Source: Diadophis punctatus similis
Lineage: Eukaryota; Chordata; Lepidosauria; Squamata; Dipsadidae
Length of the DNA: 64,000 bases
NCBI GenBank assembly: GCA_023053685.1
Contig: JALIGW010000032.1
Coordinates: 4,978,843-5,042,842, forward strand
Direction of reading: 5' to 3'
Part shown: positions 19,336 to 30,849 of the stretch, one piece after another
How the letters are laid out: the number at the start of each line of letters is the position of its first letter
How positions within the stretch are numbered: position 1 is the first letter of the stretch
Translations under genes and position numbers: made by a program
The notes under the pieces: generated by a model
The model's input: the letters and a program-made list of their open reading frames with translations, nothing else
What the model was told of the DNA's origin: nothing
The model's database searches: none

Positions 19336-20404
19336 TTATAGAATCGACTTAAAACCCCAACTCATTGATTTGGAGTTCAGTGAGTTCCCCAGGCTCATGG
19401 TGCTGGGGGACTTTAACCTGCCTTCGGCCGGCGAAACCTCGGATGCGGCCCAGGAGTTCATGGATACCATGACAACCATGGACCTGATCCAAGTAATCCA
19501 GGGTCCGACTCATGAGGGAGGCCACACGCTTGACCTAGTGTTTCTCTCGGGGCAGTGGAGAGATGATCTGAAGTTAGGGGACATAGTCATCACCCCGTTG
19601 TCATGGTCAGATCATTTCCTACTGAGGTTGGATTTCAGAGCCCCACTCCTCCCCCGCAGGGAGACGGGACCGATTAGGTGGTTCTGCCCCAGGCACCTAA
19701 TGGAGCCGGAAGGATTCCAGAGGGAACTTGGGGAAATACCTGAAACCCTGGTACACAATTCGGCTGATTCCCTGGTGGCTGCTTGGAACAACGCGGCATC
19801 AGGGGCTTTAGATCGGATTGCACCTTTGCGACCTTTCTGTGGCAGTGGATCCCGGAAAGCTCCCTGGTTCACCGAGGAGCTCCGGGAGATGAAACGCCAC
19901 AAGAGACGTCTAGAGCGACGCTGGAAAGCCAGTAAGGCCGAATCCGACCGAACACTATTAAGAACTTTTATTAAGTCTTACTTAGTGGCGATAGGGACGG
20001 CAAAACGTTCACACTTTTCCGCTCTTATTGCATCCGCAGACTCGCACCCAGCTGCCTTGTTTAGGGTGACACGCCACCTCCTTGTAAAAGGGGGTGGCGA
20101 GGAACACTTGCAAGGCAGAGCTGAGGAATTTGCACAGTTTCTGATTGATAAAGTCGCTCAGATCCGGTCAAATCTGGACTCTAGGAGGACAGAACCAGTT
20201 GAGTTGACAGGGGCGAGTCTTAATTCAATTCTATGGGACGAGTTTGAGCCAGTAACTCCTGATGATGTAGACAAGGCCGTGGGAGCGATGAGCTCTTCCA
20301 CCTGTTTATTGGACCCGTGTCCCTCCTGGCTGGTTTCGGCCAGCAGGGAGGTTTCACGTAGCTGGATCCAGTAGGGCGGCCTATAAGAATCGCAAAATAA
20401 ATAA
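19336..20404 (+). mobile_element. L2-type LINE with intact endonuclease end and deleted reverse transcriptase
   Basis: A 334-codon open frame (19370-20374, stop TAG) encodes the C-terminal endonuclease (GDFN at 19406-19417, SDH at 19607-19615) and the following linker/RT N-terminus (APWFTEELREMKRHKRRLERRW). It then stops and passes within bases to the LINE 3' tail GGGCGGCCTATAAG and (AAAT)n. The RT palm with its catalytic boxes is missing, so this is an internally deleted, 5'-truncated copy. The long frame suggests a fairly recent insertion. Confidence 0.75.
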
Positions 20405-21120
20405 ATAAATAAATTTGTTACTAAAAGTCTTTTTTTTAAATAGCCATAGTTAAATATCTGGATGTTGTCACTGTAATCTTAGGATGTTCATATAAAGGAT
20501 AATCTTTGTAGCTCAGGGTTGAAGTGAACAGTCCTTGGTGCTCTCTGAGCTTGGTTGTTTTCTTGCAGACGTTTCATGACCCTACTAGGTAACATTATCA
20601 GTGGTAGAAGGGAATGGGGTTTGCTCTCTTGTTTATATACAAGCAGATTGGATAGAAGAGAATATTTGTAGCTCAGGATTGACTGTGGGGTCCTTGGTCC
20701 TTTCTGAGCTTGGTTGTTTTCTTGCAGATGTTTCATGACCAACTAGGTAACATCATCAGTGCTAGAAGGGAGTGGGGTTTGCACTCAATTTATACTCGCT
20801 CTGTCAATGTTGGTGGGAGTGGTCTTGGAGGTTCTTTGGTTGGGCTGTTTACTTGTAGCTTGTTTGGCAGTTCCTTGATTGTTACCTTTTTGGCTTGTTG
20901 ATTGTCTCTTTTGCACAGCATGTTGATGTTGTTTGTGGGTCTGTTGATAGCCAATTTGTCGGAGTGCCAGGCTTCCAGGAATTCTCTAGCGTTTTTGAAT
21001 TTGGCTTGGTCTAGGATGGTCACTTAGAAAAGACCAACATCTGCAGTCAAAACCCAGAGAAACAGAGATTAACACCAAGATTGCTCATCAGGCCCACAAT
21101 TAAGAAGCAAACAGTACTCC
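20405..21120 (-). mobile_element. Penelope-like element 3' end: coding remnant plus two terminal modules
   Basis: The minus frame 21023-20790 reads ILDQAKFKNAREFLEAW and SDKLAINRP, which I read as the C-terminal end of a Penelope-like polyprotein (region after the GIY-YIG endonuclease); this is by resemblance, not search. It is followed by a spacer (AACCTCCAAGACCACTCCC on minus), then modules at 20716-20770 and 20555-20610 each with CTGATRA and GAAAC. 20405-20495 and 21024-21120 are less certain. Confidence 0.5.
20716..20770 (-). ncRNA. Hammerhead-ribozyme-like motif next to a Penelope-like coding end
   Basis: Minus strand: TTCTAGCA, CTGATGA, foldable spacer, GAAAC, then an ATC in place of GTC (a CpG-type decay), then TGCAAGAA. 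It is the copy directly downstream of the Penelope-like coding remnant at 20790-21023, so here the terminal module sits in its natural place after the ORF. A second, more decayed module follows at about 20555-20610. Confidence 0.35.
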
Positions 21121-21180
21121 AGTGGGTGGAGGGTTGGACTAGAAGACCTCTGAGGTTCCTCCAGGCCCCGTGATTCTCAT
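21121..21180 (+). mobile_element. CR1 3' tail fragment beside a NOL6 exon
   Basis: GGGTTGGACTAGAAGACCTC and a decayed end, stopping about 35 bases before the exon at 21216. Confidence 0.6.
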
Positions 21181-21215
21181 CTGCTGACTGTAAAACCATG
21201 GCTTCTCTCTTGCAG

Positions 21216-21416
21216 ATGGCCTTCCGGCCTCCCTTGGACCTTTATGATGTCCTCATCCACCTGAACCCCAAGCAGGTTCCCAGGCACCTCGAGGCCGTGG
21301 ACCGGCCCACCACGTGCTTCCACCGGGGGATGTTGAAGAGCACCAATACCACAAAAACCATTTCTTTCCCAGTGGTGGATTACGACCCCGTGCAGTGCTA
21401 CCTGCAGGAGCTCCGA
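21216..21416 (+). CDS. NOL6: NOL6 exon (third from last)
   Basis: Sixty-seven codons in phase 0, preceded by TCTCTCTTGCAG and followed by the perfect donor GTAAGT. The peptide contains FRPPLDLYDVLIHL and later DYDPVQCYLQEL, both hallmark stretches of the vertebrate NOL6 C-terminus (start of the last Nrap domain). No frameshift or stop. It sits after an 11.0 kb intron. A CR1 3' end fragment stops about 35 bases upstream of the exon, and a Tigger-like MITE starts about 67 bases downstream of it. The ATG at its first codon is an internal Met, not a start. Confidence 0.9.
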
Positions 21417-21482
21417 GTAAGTATCCGGCTGGTGGACACCTGGTTGCTCACCTGGGGAAGTGCGGCTGCAGTCCTAACATTG

Positions 21483-21644
21483 TACAGGTAGTCCTCGGCT
21501 TACGACCGCAATTGAGCCCAAATTTTCTCTTGCCAAGCCAGACAGTTGTTAAGTGAGTCCCCTCCCCCCCATTTTATGCTTAGCGTGCTGCATGGACCTT
21601 CCAATTGTGGTTTATTCAGCAATCTATGATTGCGTTGTTAAGCC
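21483..21644 (-). mobile_element. Tigger-like MITE fragment
   Basis: Begins ACAGGTAGTCCTCGGCTTAC shortly after the exon donor, then AATTGAGCCCAAATTTTC; lost after about 21560 in decayed sequence. Confidence 0.5.
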
Positions 21645-21652
21645 ATCTAGAG

Positions 21653-22019
21653 CAGAGGTCCCCAACCTTTTGGACCTCAGGGACCACCAAGGTCATAATG
21701 TTAAATCCCACGGACCCTAATTCATAATTTTAAGTTCCCCAGACCACTAATATGAATTTTTTTTAAAAGGTAAATACATTTGTAAAATAATGATCAGAGA
21801 ACTTCCATTTTATTAATATGAAATGCACCTATTTAATATAACAAAATTATAAATGCTTATTTAATTATAACAAAATCGTAAATGCTTATTTAATCATAAC
21901 AAAACCTTTAAAGGTTGTTTAATTGTAACAAAATTATTAAAGTTAGTGTAATTATTACAAAATAATTGAAGCTTTTTTGACGGTGGCTTGCTGATGTTGT
22001 TGGGAAAGCCAATCCCATA
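21653..22019. mobile_element. hAT-type element, 5' part only
   Basis: Starts CAGAGGTCCCCAACC after the hAT-like flank ATCTAGAG (21645-21652), followed by AT-rich repeats of TTTAATTATAACAAAAT. Its right end is not found; the insertion at 22028 lies in or after it. Confidence 0.5.
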
Positions 22020-22027
22020 TTCTAGAG

Positions 22028-23349
22028 CAGGGGTCGGGAACCTATGGCTCGCGAGCCAGATGTGGCTCTTTTGATGACTGCATATGGCTCGCAGCAGGGG
22101 TGAAATCCTCCCGGTTCGCCCGGGCCAGTCCTTCGGCGTATAGCCGATGGAACTGGCGGCGGTTGCGGCGCGGAGCTTCTCCTGCCCGCTTTCCCGTCCC
22201 GGCTGAACACAATCACCGCTTTCCCGTCCCGGCTGACCACAATCATTTGGGTTATTTTTCCCTCTGTGCATGCGCGCGCATGCACAGAGGGAAAAATAAC
22301 CCAAATGGCGGCGTTCAGCCGGGACGGGGGGAGCTAAAAAACGGCCATGGCCACATCCCCGCCGTTCTCCAGCCAAGCGGCTGAAGAAGCCCCAGAGCCC
22401 CGCCGCCAACCTGCGTCTCCTGCTGGGAAGGAGCCTCTGTCACTGTCTCTCGCGGGGTTCCAGCCACCCGACTGAGTCCCTGACCGCGGCACCGGCAGGG
22501 TTAATGCGTATGGGAGAGGAGAGAGAGCGCTACCGCCGCCGCCGCTACTTTCACCGCTCCGATATTTCTTTGGTGGGCGCGCGCGGGAGGGACCATGGAG
22601 CAGAGGCGCCCGGCAGCTTAAGGCAAGAGGCGGGTGGGAGACGCGGGCAGGAGCCTGTCGCCGCCGCCGCCACTTCTGGCATCCCCACGCCTCTCACCCC
22701 GCTCGCCAGGTGCCTCTGCTCCATGGTCCTTCCCGCGCGCGCCCACCAAAGAAATATCAGAGCGGTGAAAGTAGCAGCGGCGGCGGTAGCGCGCTCTCTC
22801 CTTCCCTCCCTGCATGGGAGGGAAGGAGAGAGCGCGCTACCGCCGCCGCTGCTACTTTCGCCGCTCCAATATTTCTTTGGTGGGCCTCCGCAGGAGGGAC
22901 CGCTGAGCAGAGGCACCTGGCGAGCGGGGTGAGAGGCGTGGGGATGCCAGAAGTGGCGGCGGCGGCGACAGGCTCCTGCCCGCGTCTCCCACCCGCCTCT
23001 TGCCTTAAGCTGCCGGGCGCCTCTGCTCCATGGTCCCTCCCGCGCGCGCCCACCAAAGAAATATCGGAGCGGTGAAAGTAGCAGCGGCGGCGGTAGCGCT
23101 CTCTCTCCTCTCCCATACGCATTAACCCTGCCGGTGCCGCGGTCAGGGACTCAGTCGGGTGGCTGGAACCCCGCGAGAGACAGCGACAGAGGCTCCTTCC
23201 CAGCAGGAGACGCAGGTTGGCGGCGGGGCTCCGGGGCTTCTTCAGCAACCCACCCACCTACCTCGCTTGGTGCGGTTCCCCGCACTTGACGTCTTGGAAG
23301 AGGGCTGGGCGAGGGAGAAAGGAGCCACGGTGGGGATTGGTTTGCAGAG

Positions 23350-23396
<47 letters not shown>

Positions 23397-23449
23397 AGAA
23401 GAAGAAGAAGAAGAAGAAGAAGAAGAAGAAGAAGAAGAAGAAGAAGAAG

Positions 23450-23532
<83 letters not shown>

Positions 23533-23775
23533 ATCATTACCAATGCTATGATGGAAATCACCAACTCAAAGACAAATATCACTTTGGAGCAAGGAAGCTG
23601 CTACAGCAGCAACAAATTAAACAGCACAAAGACAGGGATTCTCTCAATATCCCATTGTCCCTATTGACATTTAGTTGAATTCACTTTTAAAATATATTAT
23701 ATGGCTCTCACTGAAATAAATTTCCAAATTTTTTGCTTTCATGGCTCTCTTAGTCAAAAAGGTTCCCGACCCCTG
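22028..23775. mobile_element. 1.75 kb hAT-type insertion containing an 865-bp palindrome
   Basis: Starts CAGGGGTCGGGAACC and ends GGTTCCCGACCCCTG, flanked by perfect TTCTAGAG (22020-22027, 23776-23783). Inside: a 64-bp perfect palindrome (22244-22307), a near-perfect inverted repeat at 22381-23245, a (GAAA)n(GAA)n(GAAA)n tract at about 23346-23532 and an AT-rich right arm. No transposase ORF, so non-autonomous. Frames within the GC-rich palindrome appear on both strands because of its symmetry. Confidence 0.85.
22381..23245. repeat. Near-perfect inverted repeat, arms about 430 bp, 5-base spacer
   Basis: Base 22381 mirrors 23245, and mirroring holds base for base to the centre TGCAT at 22811-22815 with no indel. 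I count about 15 mismatches per arm, most within 22690-22750. Each arm holds a further inverted pair (GGACCATGGAGCAGAGGC near 22590 against its complement near 22712), so the stretch contains four copies of a GATATTTCTTTGGTGGGC block. GC-rich, CpG retained. Confidence 0.9.
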
Positions 23776-23783
23776 TTCTAGAG

Positions 23784-24050
23784 CTATAGCTGTAGTCCCT
23801 CCCCTCCCCTCCCTCCTTTCCCTTTCCTTTCCTTTCCTTTCCTTCTTCTTTCCTTTCCTTCTCTTCTCTTTCCTTTCCTTTCTTTTCCCTTTCCTTTCCT
23901 TTCTTCCTTTCCTTCTTTCCTTCTCTTCTCTTTCCTTTCCTTTCCTTCTTTCCTTTCCTTCTTTCCTTTCCTTCTCTTCTCTTCTCTTTCCTTTCCTTTC
24001 CTTTCCTTTCCTTCTTTCCTTTCTTTTCCTTTTCCTGAACCTGGGTGGAG
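23784..24050. repeat. CCTTT pentanucleotide-type polypyrimidine tract
   Basis: Imperfect (CCTTT)n and (CTTTC)n mixed with CTTCTCTTCT from about 23800 to 24040. Coding-looking frames here are artefacts. Confidence 0.85.
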
Positions 24051-24984
24051 GAGCTGCTCCGGGATGACCAAAGGGCCAGTCCTGTGACTACCACAGCTCT
24101 GGAATATGGAACCGGCCCGTGGTGGGGCTGGAAATCTCCGCCATAGGGGGTGGCACTTGCAATGTGCAACTTTGCAGGTGGTGAAACGTGCAAAAAGGAG
24201 CCCAGCACTTGCCGGCCGGGACGGAATAATAGTGCTGTTGCAGTGTGTGTGGGGGTGCTGCACAAGTGGCCCGAAGCGGGGGTTGTGATGGCTGGAAGCT
24301 GCGAGAGTGAAGCGCTACTTGCATTTGCGCGGCATCGGTATATTTGCGCCAGCCGGTGGCGCAAGGCAGCCCTCGTCTCCTGCCGCTTGGGACTCGGAGC
24401 GGTAAATGGCATCCGGTCTGGGGAGGAGCCGGAGTTTGCTGTTCATTGCGGACGCTAGCTCGGCCCCCTGCAAACTCTCGTCTCTCGAGGAGCCCGGCCG
24501 AAGTTTCCCACGCCACTTCAGTGAGCGTTCCTTAAGAGATGAGTTTGCAGGGGGCCGAACTAGCATCCGCAGCAAACAGCAAACTCCGGCTGCTCCCCAG
24601 ACCGGATGCCATTTACCACTCCGAGTCCCAAGCGACAGGACACAAGGGCTGCCTTGCGCCACCGGCTGGCGCAAATATACCGAGGCGGAATGCTGATGCC
24701 GCACAAATGCAAGCAGCGCTTCGCTTCTGCAGCTTCCAGCCATCGCAAGCCCCACTTCGGCCCACTTGCGCAGCACACACACACACACCGCAACAGCACC
24801 ATTATTTCATTCCGGCCGGTGAGGGCTGCGCTCCTTTTTGCATATTGCACCACCTGCAAAGTTGCACATTGCAAGTGCCACCCCAGGGCAGAGTTTTCAG
24901 CCCGTTTTTGCCGGCAGAGGCACCGTGGATTTAAGCACCCCACGGGCCGGATGCGGCCGGCGGGCCCTGAGTTTGACATCCCTG
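24051..24984. mobile_element. Second foldback hAT-type element
   Basis: Arms at 24150-24477 and 24541-24881 are inverted copies (about 90% by eye, with one ~16-base indel), loop 24478-24540. The right end is GAGTTTGACATCCCTG, the complement of the CAGGGTGTCAAACTC start seen at 35483, so the same end family. The left terminus is missing, apparently replaced by the CCTTT tract. Confidence 0.65.
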
Positions 24985-25755
24985 GCATAGACATTTTAGC
25001 CCAAGGAAACATTTTTGCCATTTTATCTACATATCAGGATGAAAGTCCGTTTTCTCCCCAGCCTTTTCGCAGCCTTGCAAAATAACCAACATTGTCCTCA
25101 AAGTGGTTTGCTTGTTTGTTTTGCTCTGCGCCTAGCCAGATGACGGCCTTCTTAATCACCCCCATTAAAGCCACCGGGTGATTCAGAAGCCATTGAAGCA
25201 ACCCAGGGCAGTAGGTTTAAAAAATGGGGGAAAATGGGCCATCCGTGGGAAGGAAACCGATCAGGATCAAACCTGTTTTATCCCGTTCTTGCAAAGACGT
25301 CGCATCTTTTGTAAGAGGGACACAACAACCCCTTTGCAAGTCACTGGCTTCTCCGTGGCGGGGCCTTGATCAATCCCTTGTGCCTGGGTTTGCGGTGACA
25401 ACGTCTCTGAGGCAATTGTGTGTGTGTGGTCTGGATTGAGCAACCTACAACTCCCTCAAACACATTTTGACACCAGAGGCACTTTCTCCCTGTGTTGGTG
25501 TCTCCATAAACAAAAATATAGATGATTTTTTAAAAAAATTACAAATCATGTTTTGACGGGCGGATAGATTGAGACACACACGCTCCGTTTTCTCATTTAG
25601 GAGCCCCGATATTTATATTTATCTACAATCCGCCTTTGTTATTTGTATAAATAACTCCAGGCAGCAAACATACTTAAATTTCCTCCCTGATTTTCCCTAC
25701 AAAAACCAACCCTGCAAGGTGGATTGAGCTGAGAGAGGGGAATTGACCCTAAGTC
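24985..25755. other. Unassigned intronic sequence
   Basis: No repeat family or exon recognised in 770 bases. Moderately mixed composition; possibly old unique DNA. Confidence 0.4.
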
Positions 25756-26268
25756 ACCCACTCAATTTTCATCGTTCCCCCCCCCTTAGGCACGAAAGCC
25801 AATTTTGGGTCAATCACCAGGAGACGGTGAGTTCTAGTTCTGTCTTGGCCATGAAAGCTAGCTGGGTGACTTTGTGCCAGTCACCAGGAGATGACGAGTT
25901 CCAGTCCTGCCTTAGGCAGGAAAGCCCACTGGGTGACTTTGGCCAATCACCAGCAGATTGTGAGTTCTAGTCTCGCCTTAGGATGAAAAACAGATGAGAG
26001 ACTTTGGGCCAATCACTAGAAAATGGTGAGTTCTAGTCCTGCCTTAGGCAGGAAAGCTAGCTGGGTGACTTTGAGCCAATCACCAGGAGACAGGGAGTTC
26101 TAGTCCCGTCTTAGGCACCAAAGCCGGCTGGGTGATTTGGGGCCAATCACGCTCTCTCTCAGCCCACACCACCCGACCTCACTGGGTTATTGTGGGGAAA
26201 ATAGGAGGAGGAAGGTGTGTTGGAGATGTTTTCTGCCTTATTTGTAAAAGTAATAAAGGTGGGATGGA
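25756..26268 (+). mobile_element. 66-67 bp VNTR with conserved SINE/L2-like 3' tail
   Basis: Units with GAGTTCTAG-type words near 25831, 25898, 25964, 26030 and 26097 in opposite sense to the 8241 array, then a tail CTCACTGGGTTATTGTGGGG and GTAATAAAGGTGGGATGG, the kind of 3' end shared by squamate L2-tailed elements. It runs straight into (GGAT)n. Confidence 0.6.
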
Positions 26269-27562
<1,294 letters not shown>

Positions 27563-27941
27563 TTTCTTTCCTGATCAACAACTCTCAAAAACTGAGATCT
27601 AGGATAATGGAAACCGTTTTAGCTTTTTGTGCCAGAAACATGCCCCTCGGACAGTTAATCCCAAAACGGGGTTAATTCAGCCGACAAATCAAGCATGTTC
27701 CATCCATGGCAATGCCCTCCAGTGATGTTGGCTAGGCGTGAATGCTCCTCGCCGGGATTTCGGGATCTTATTTTCTTCTTAATCATTTTAAAAGCATTAA
27801 CAAAAGATGCCACCCAGGTTGGACGGGTGTGCCCTGACAGGAGACCGTTGCCTGAGGAGTCCCCGGGACTTGTAAAACATAGGTCGAATCTTGTAGGAAA
27901 AGTAAAAAAAATATCCTAAAAACAAGAAGCTTATAAGAAGG
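27563..27941. other. Unassigned intronic sequence
   Basis: Starts with a scrap of the GATA-associated tail (TTTTCTTTCCTGAT) and then shows nothing recognisable. Confidence 0.4.
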
Positions 27942-28289
27942 AGGCAGTTCTCAACTTATGACCACAAATTTCCATGGCTAAGTTAAGAGAATTTTGCCCC
28001 ATTTTATAACCACCGTTGTTAAGTGAATGACTTCAGTTGTTAAGTGAGAAACATGGTTGTAAAGCGAATCTGGCTTCCCTGTTGACTTTGCTCGTCAGAA
28101 GGTTGCAAAAGGGCATTACACGACAACCGTCATAAGTACATGCCAGTTGCCAAGCCTTGATCACGTGACCACAGCGGTCCTGCAACAGTCGTAAATGTGA
28201 AAAGCGGTCATAAGTCACTTGCTTTAGGGCCGTTGTAACTTCAAACGGTCACTAAAGAAATGGTTGTAAGTCGAAGATTACTTGTACAG
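27942..28289 (-). mobile_element. Tigger-like MITE, nearly full length
   Basis: GCAGTTCTCAACTTATGACC to AAGTCGAAGATTACTTGTA with GTTGACTTTGCTCGTCAGAA inside. Confidence 0.6.
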
Positions 28290-28703
28290 GGTATGGTCAT
28301 TCCATGTCATGATGGCAACCACATCTGGTTTTTTTTTTTTTATGCTCTCGGAAATAACCAAGAGTAAACACAACATAACCCAACTAAACCTGGTTAGGAA
28401 GATACTTGCTTCAGCTTGTTGCTGAAAAGACGCTTAAACCCTGATTTATGGCTTTCTTCTGAGTACCACAAGGTTAAGTGTCCCTTAGGCTGAACTTAGT
28501 GCCTTGTGAGTACAGAGATCAGTTTCCCATTGCAGGTAACAGCTTGTAGGTTTCCTGGTGGTCTCCCTTTCGCGCTCTAATTCAGTGTTTCTCAACCTTG
28601 GCAAATTTAAGACAGGTGGACATCAAGACTGAGAGTTCCTGGAACCACCAAGATAGAAAAACAACAGAGCCATCATCACCAACAGGGCAAGCCACCGTAT
28701 ATA
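28290..28703. other. Unassigned sequence with a hAT end fragment
   Basis: At 28583-28650 CAGTGTTTCTCAACCTTGGC begins a decayed CAACTCCCAG-family hAT MITE without its other end. The rest is unassigned. Confidence 0.4.
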
Positions 28704-29123
28704 CCGTATTTTTCGGACTATAAGACGCACCTAAATTTAGAAGAGGAAAACAACAGCAAAACAGTTTTTGGCTTTCCGAGTGCCCCATTTTCTATGCTTT
28801 CTTCGGCCCATTTTGGGGACTTTTTTTTGGCCCATTTTTTAGGCCTTTTTTTGGCCCATTTTTGAAGCTTTTTTCCTTTACAGCCCATTTTTGAAGCTTT
28901 TTCCGGCCCATTTTTTCCCCCCAAAAAAATGGGCCAAAAAAAGCCTCGAAAACGGTCCGAAAAAAAGCCTCAAAAACGGGCTGAAAAAAGCCTCGAAAAC
29001 GGGGCATGCGGAGTCCGAAAAACGGCCGGTGGATGGGCGGGGCTTCGGCAATATTCGGTCTATAAGATGCACAGACATTTTCACCCCCTTTTGGGAGACA
29101 AAAAAGTGTGTCTTATAGTCCGG
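28704..29123. mobile_element. TA-flanked MITE with CCGTATTTTTCGG end
   Basis: Starts CCGTATTTTTCGGACTATAA after TA (28702-28703) and ends GTCTTATAGTCCGG before TA (29124-29125). Central part is repeats of GGCCCATTTTTGAAGC facing their complements, giving a foldback centre near 28920. Sibling at 57000-57487. Confidence 0.7.
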
Positions 29124-29129
29124 TAAATA

Positions 29130-29680
29130 AAAAGCCCATTCTCCTCCTTTCTGATGATGTTACCTACTTGGGTCATGAAATGTCTGCAAGGAAACCACCA
29201 AGCTTACAGAGCACCAAGGACCCCACTTGTTGTTGTTGTCATCGTCGTCGTCCTCCTCCTCAAACCCCATCTCCTTCTAGCACTGATGATGTTACCTAGT
29301 TGGATCATGAAACATCCACAAGAAAACCTCCAAGCTCAGGGAGCACCAAGGAGCCCACAATTCAACCCTGACTGCAAATTTTTCTCTTCTTCTCTTCTCT
29401 TTTCTTCTCTTCTCTCCTCTCCTCTCCTCTACCTCTCCCTCCCTCCCTCCCCCCTCCTTCCATCCATCCCACAGCCTAATTAAGGGACTACCAAGTTCCT
29501 ACCATCTTCCTATCATGTTACTACCAACTACCAACTTCCACCATCACTCATAGGCCAAGCCATTGTATATAAACAGAACCAACCCCACTCCCTTCTAGCC
29601 CTGATGATGTTCCCTAGCTGGGTCATAAAACGTCTGCAGCAAGGAAACCACCAAGCTCAGAGAGTATCAAGAACCTTTAA
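29130..29680 (+). mobile_element. Penelope-like 3' region with three terminal modules
   Basis: Modules near 29150-29205, 29275-29335 (intact CTGATGA at 29283-29289) and 29600-29655, separated by CT-rich sequence and by 29460-29590, which resembles the post-ORF spacer seen at 20790 and 7436 (CATTGTATATAAACAG). Confidence 0.55.
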
Positions 29681-29913
29681 AGTCAAAGGCCCTAGAAGAA
29701 AGCCATGGCCAATCACCTCCATTCTAGGAGTTAAAAGAGACACCTTCAACTAGATTTCACTTGTCCCATTGCAAGCTGAAACAATACCAGGCAGGGTGTG
29801 TGTGTGTGTGAGTGAGTGAAAAGTCAAGATGGCAGTTGCGAGCTTGGAACTATGAAGATTGAGTAACTTGCAGAAGTTGGCGTTTTCCTTTAATGGACCC
29901 TCTCTCATTGCAG
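29681..29913. other. Intronic sequence before the penultimate NOL6 exon
   Basis: Contains (TG)n of about 14 bases at 29798-29812 and the acceptor at 29912-29913. No repeat family recognised. Confidence 0.5.
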
Positions 29914-30015
29914 GAAGCCTTCAGTGACTTTGCCCTGTTCTTCTACGACAAATATGGAGGAGACGTTATTGGGGTCCTCTGGAAGCCCTCGGCCTTTGAA
30001 CCCCAGCCCTTCAAG
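29914..30015 (+). CDS. NOL6: NOL6 exon (second from last)
   Basis: Thirty-four codons, phase 0 at both ends, acceptor CTCTCATTGCAG and donor GTGAGC. The peptide includes FFYDKYGGDVIGVLWKP and FEPQPFK, the most recognisable motif of the NOL6 C-terminal (Nrap D6-like) domain. The sequence is intact. It lies 8.5 kb after the previous exon, an intron filled by hAT insertions, VNTR, GATA/GACA and Penelope-like DNA. The 230 bases just upstream hold no repeat that I recognise. Confidence 0.92.
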
Positions 30016-30849
30016 GTGAGCGCTCAACTCTTGAGATTTGACTCATTGTCCCCAGTTTCTATACTATTGGTAAACAACATTTTAATGTTAACTAACTCTT
30101 GGGGAAGTTTGGCGTTCTCGTGAGAATTTCCTCATTTTGTAAAAAAAAAGAAAAGAAAAGAAATTGTTGTGTATCCATATTAAAAAGCTACCTCATATAT
30201 ACTTGAAGATAAGCCAAAAATTTTAGCTGCCAAAATATACCTCCAAAATTGTGATCGGCTGTATCTGTGGATAGGCTTATCTGCAAGTACATAACGGTAA
30301 TTTTTAAAGTATGCTTATCTCCCATATACGAGCACAGATGGGCCCAAAATTTTGGTTGCTAAGCGAGACAGTTAAGTGAGTTTTGTCCAATTTTACGACC
30401 TTTCTTGCCACCGTTGTTAAGTGAATCACTGCAGTTGTTAAGTTGGTAACGCGGTTGTTAAGTGGAATCTGGCTTCCCCGTTGACTTTGCTTGTCAGAAG
30501 GTCGCAAAAGGGGATCACGTGATCCCGGGACACTGCAACCGTCGTAAATATGAGCCAGGCATCCATATTTTGATCATGTGACCAGGGGGATGCCGCAAAG
30601 ATTGTAACTGCGAAAACCGGTCATAAGTCACTTTTTTCAGTGCCGTTGTAACTTCGAACAGTCACTAAATGAATTGTTATAAGTTGAGCGCTATCTGTAT
30701 ATTCGGGATAAACCTGCGGATAAGCAGATACTTAGTTTTTATAACCATGAAAAATGCTGGTGATGGCAACAATCAAGCTCAAGGTTCCCATGCGTAAAAA
30801 TTGATCGATTATTGGCAATCATTTAATGTACTTCTCTTAATTCCACCAG
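30016..30849 (+). other. NOL6: Last NOL6 intron with a Tigger-like MITE
   Basis: 834 bases. A MITE copy spans about 30330-30700 (GGGCCCAAAATTTTGGTTGC to AGTTGAGCGCTATCTGTA). Around it, 30185-30330 and 30700-30735 hold facing words (ACTTGAAGATAAGCC, GGATAAGCAG) that may be a second, older inverted element. The final 110 bases are free of repeats. Confidence 0.6.

Noticed and set aside
19370..20374. A 334-residue host protein
   Set aside because: GDFN and SDH endonuclease motifs and the LINE tail immediately after show it is a LINE fragment.
22504..23257. GC-rich frames on both strands, and a CpG-island promoter
   Set aside because: The symmetry of the palindrome makes matching frames on both strands, and the GC-rich sequence lies inside a hAT insertion bounded by its own ends and an 8-bp duplication. 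No exon or transcript feature.
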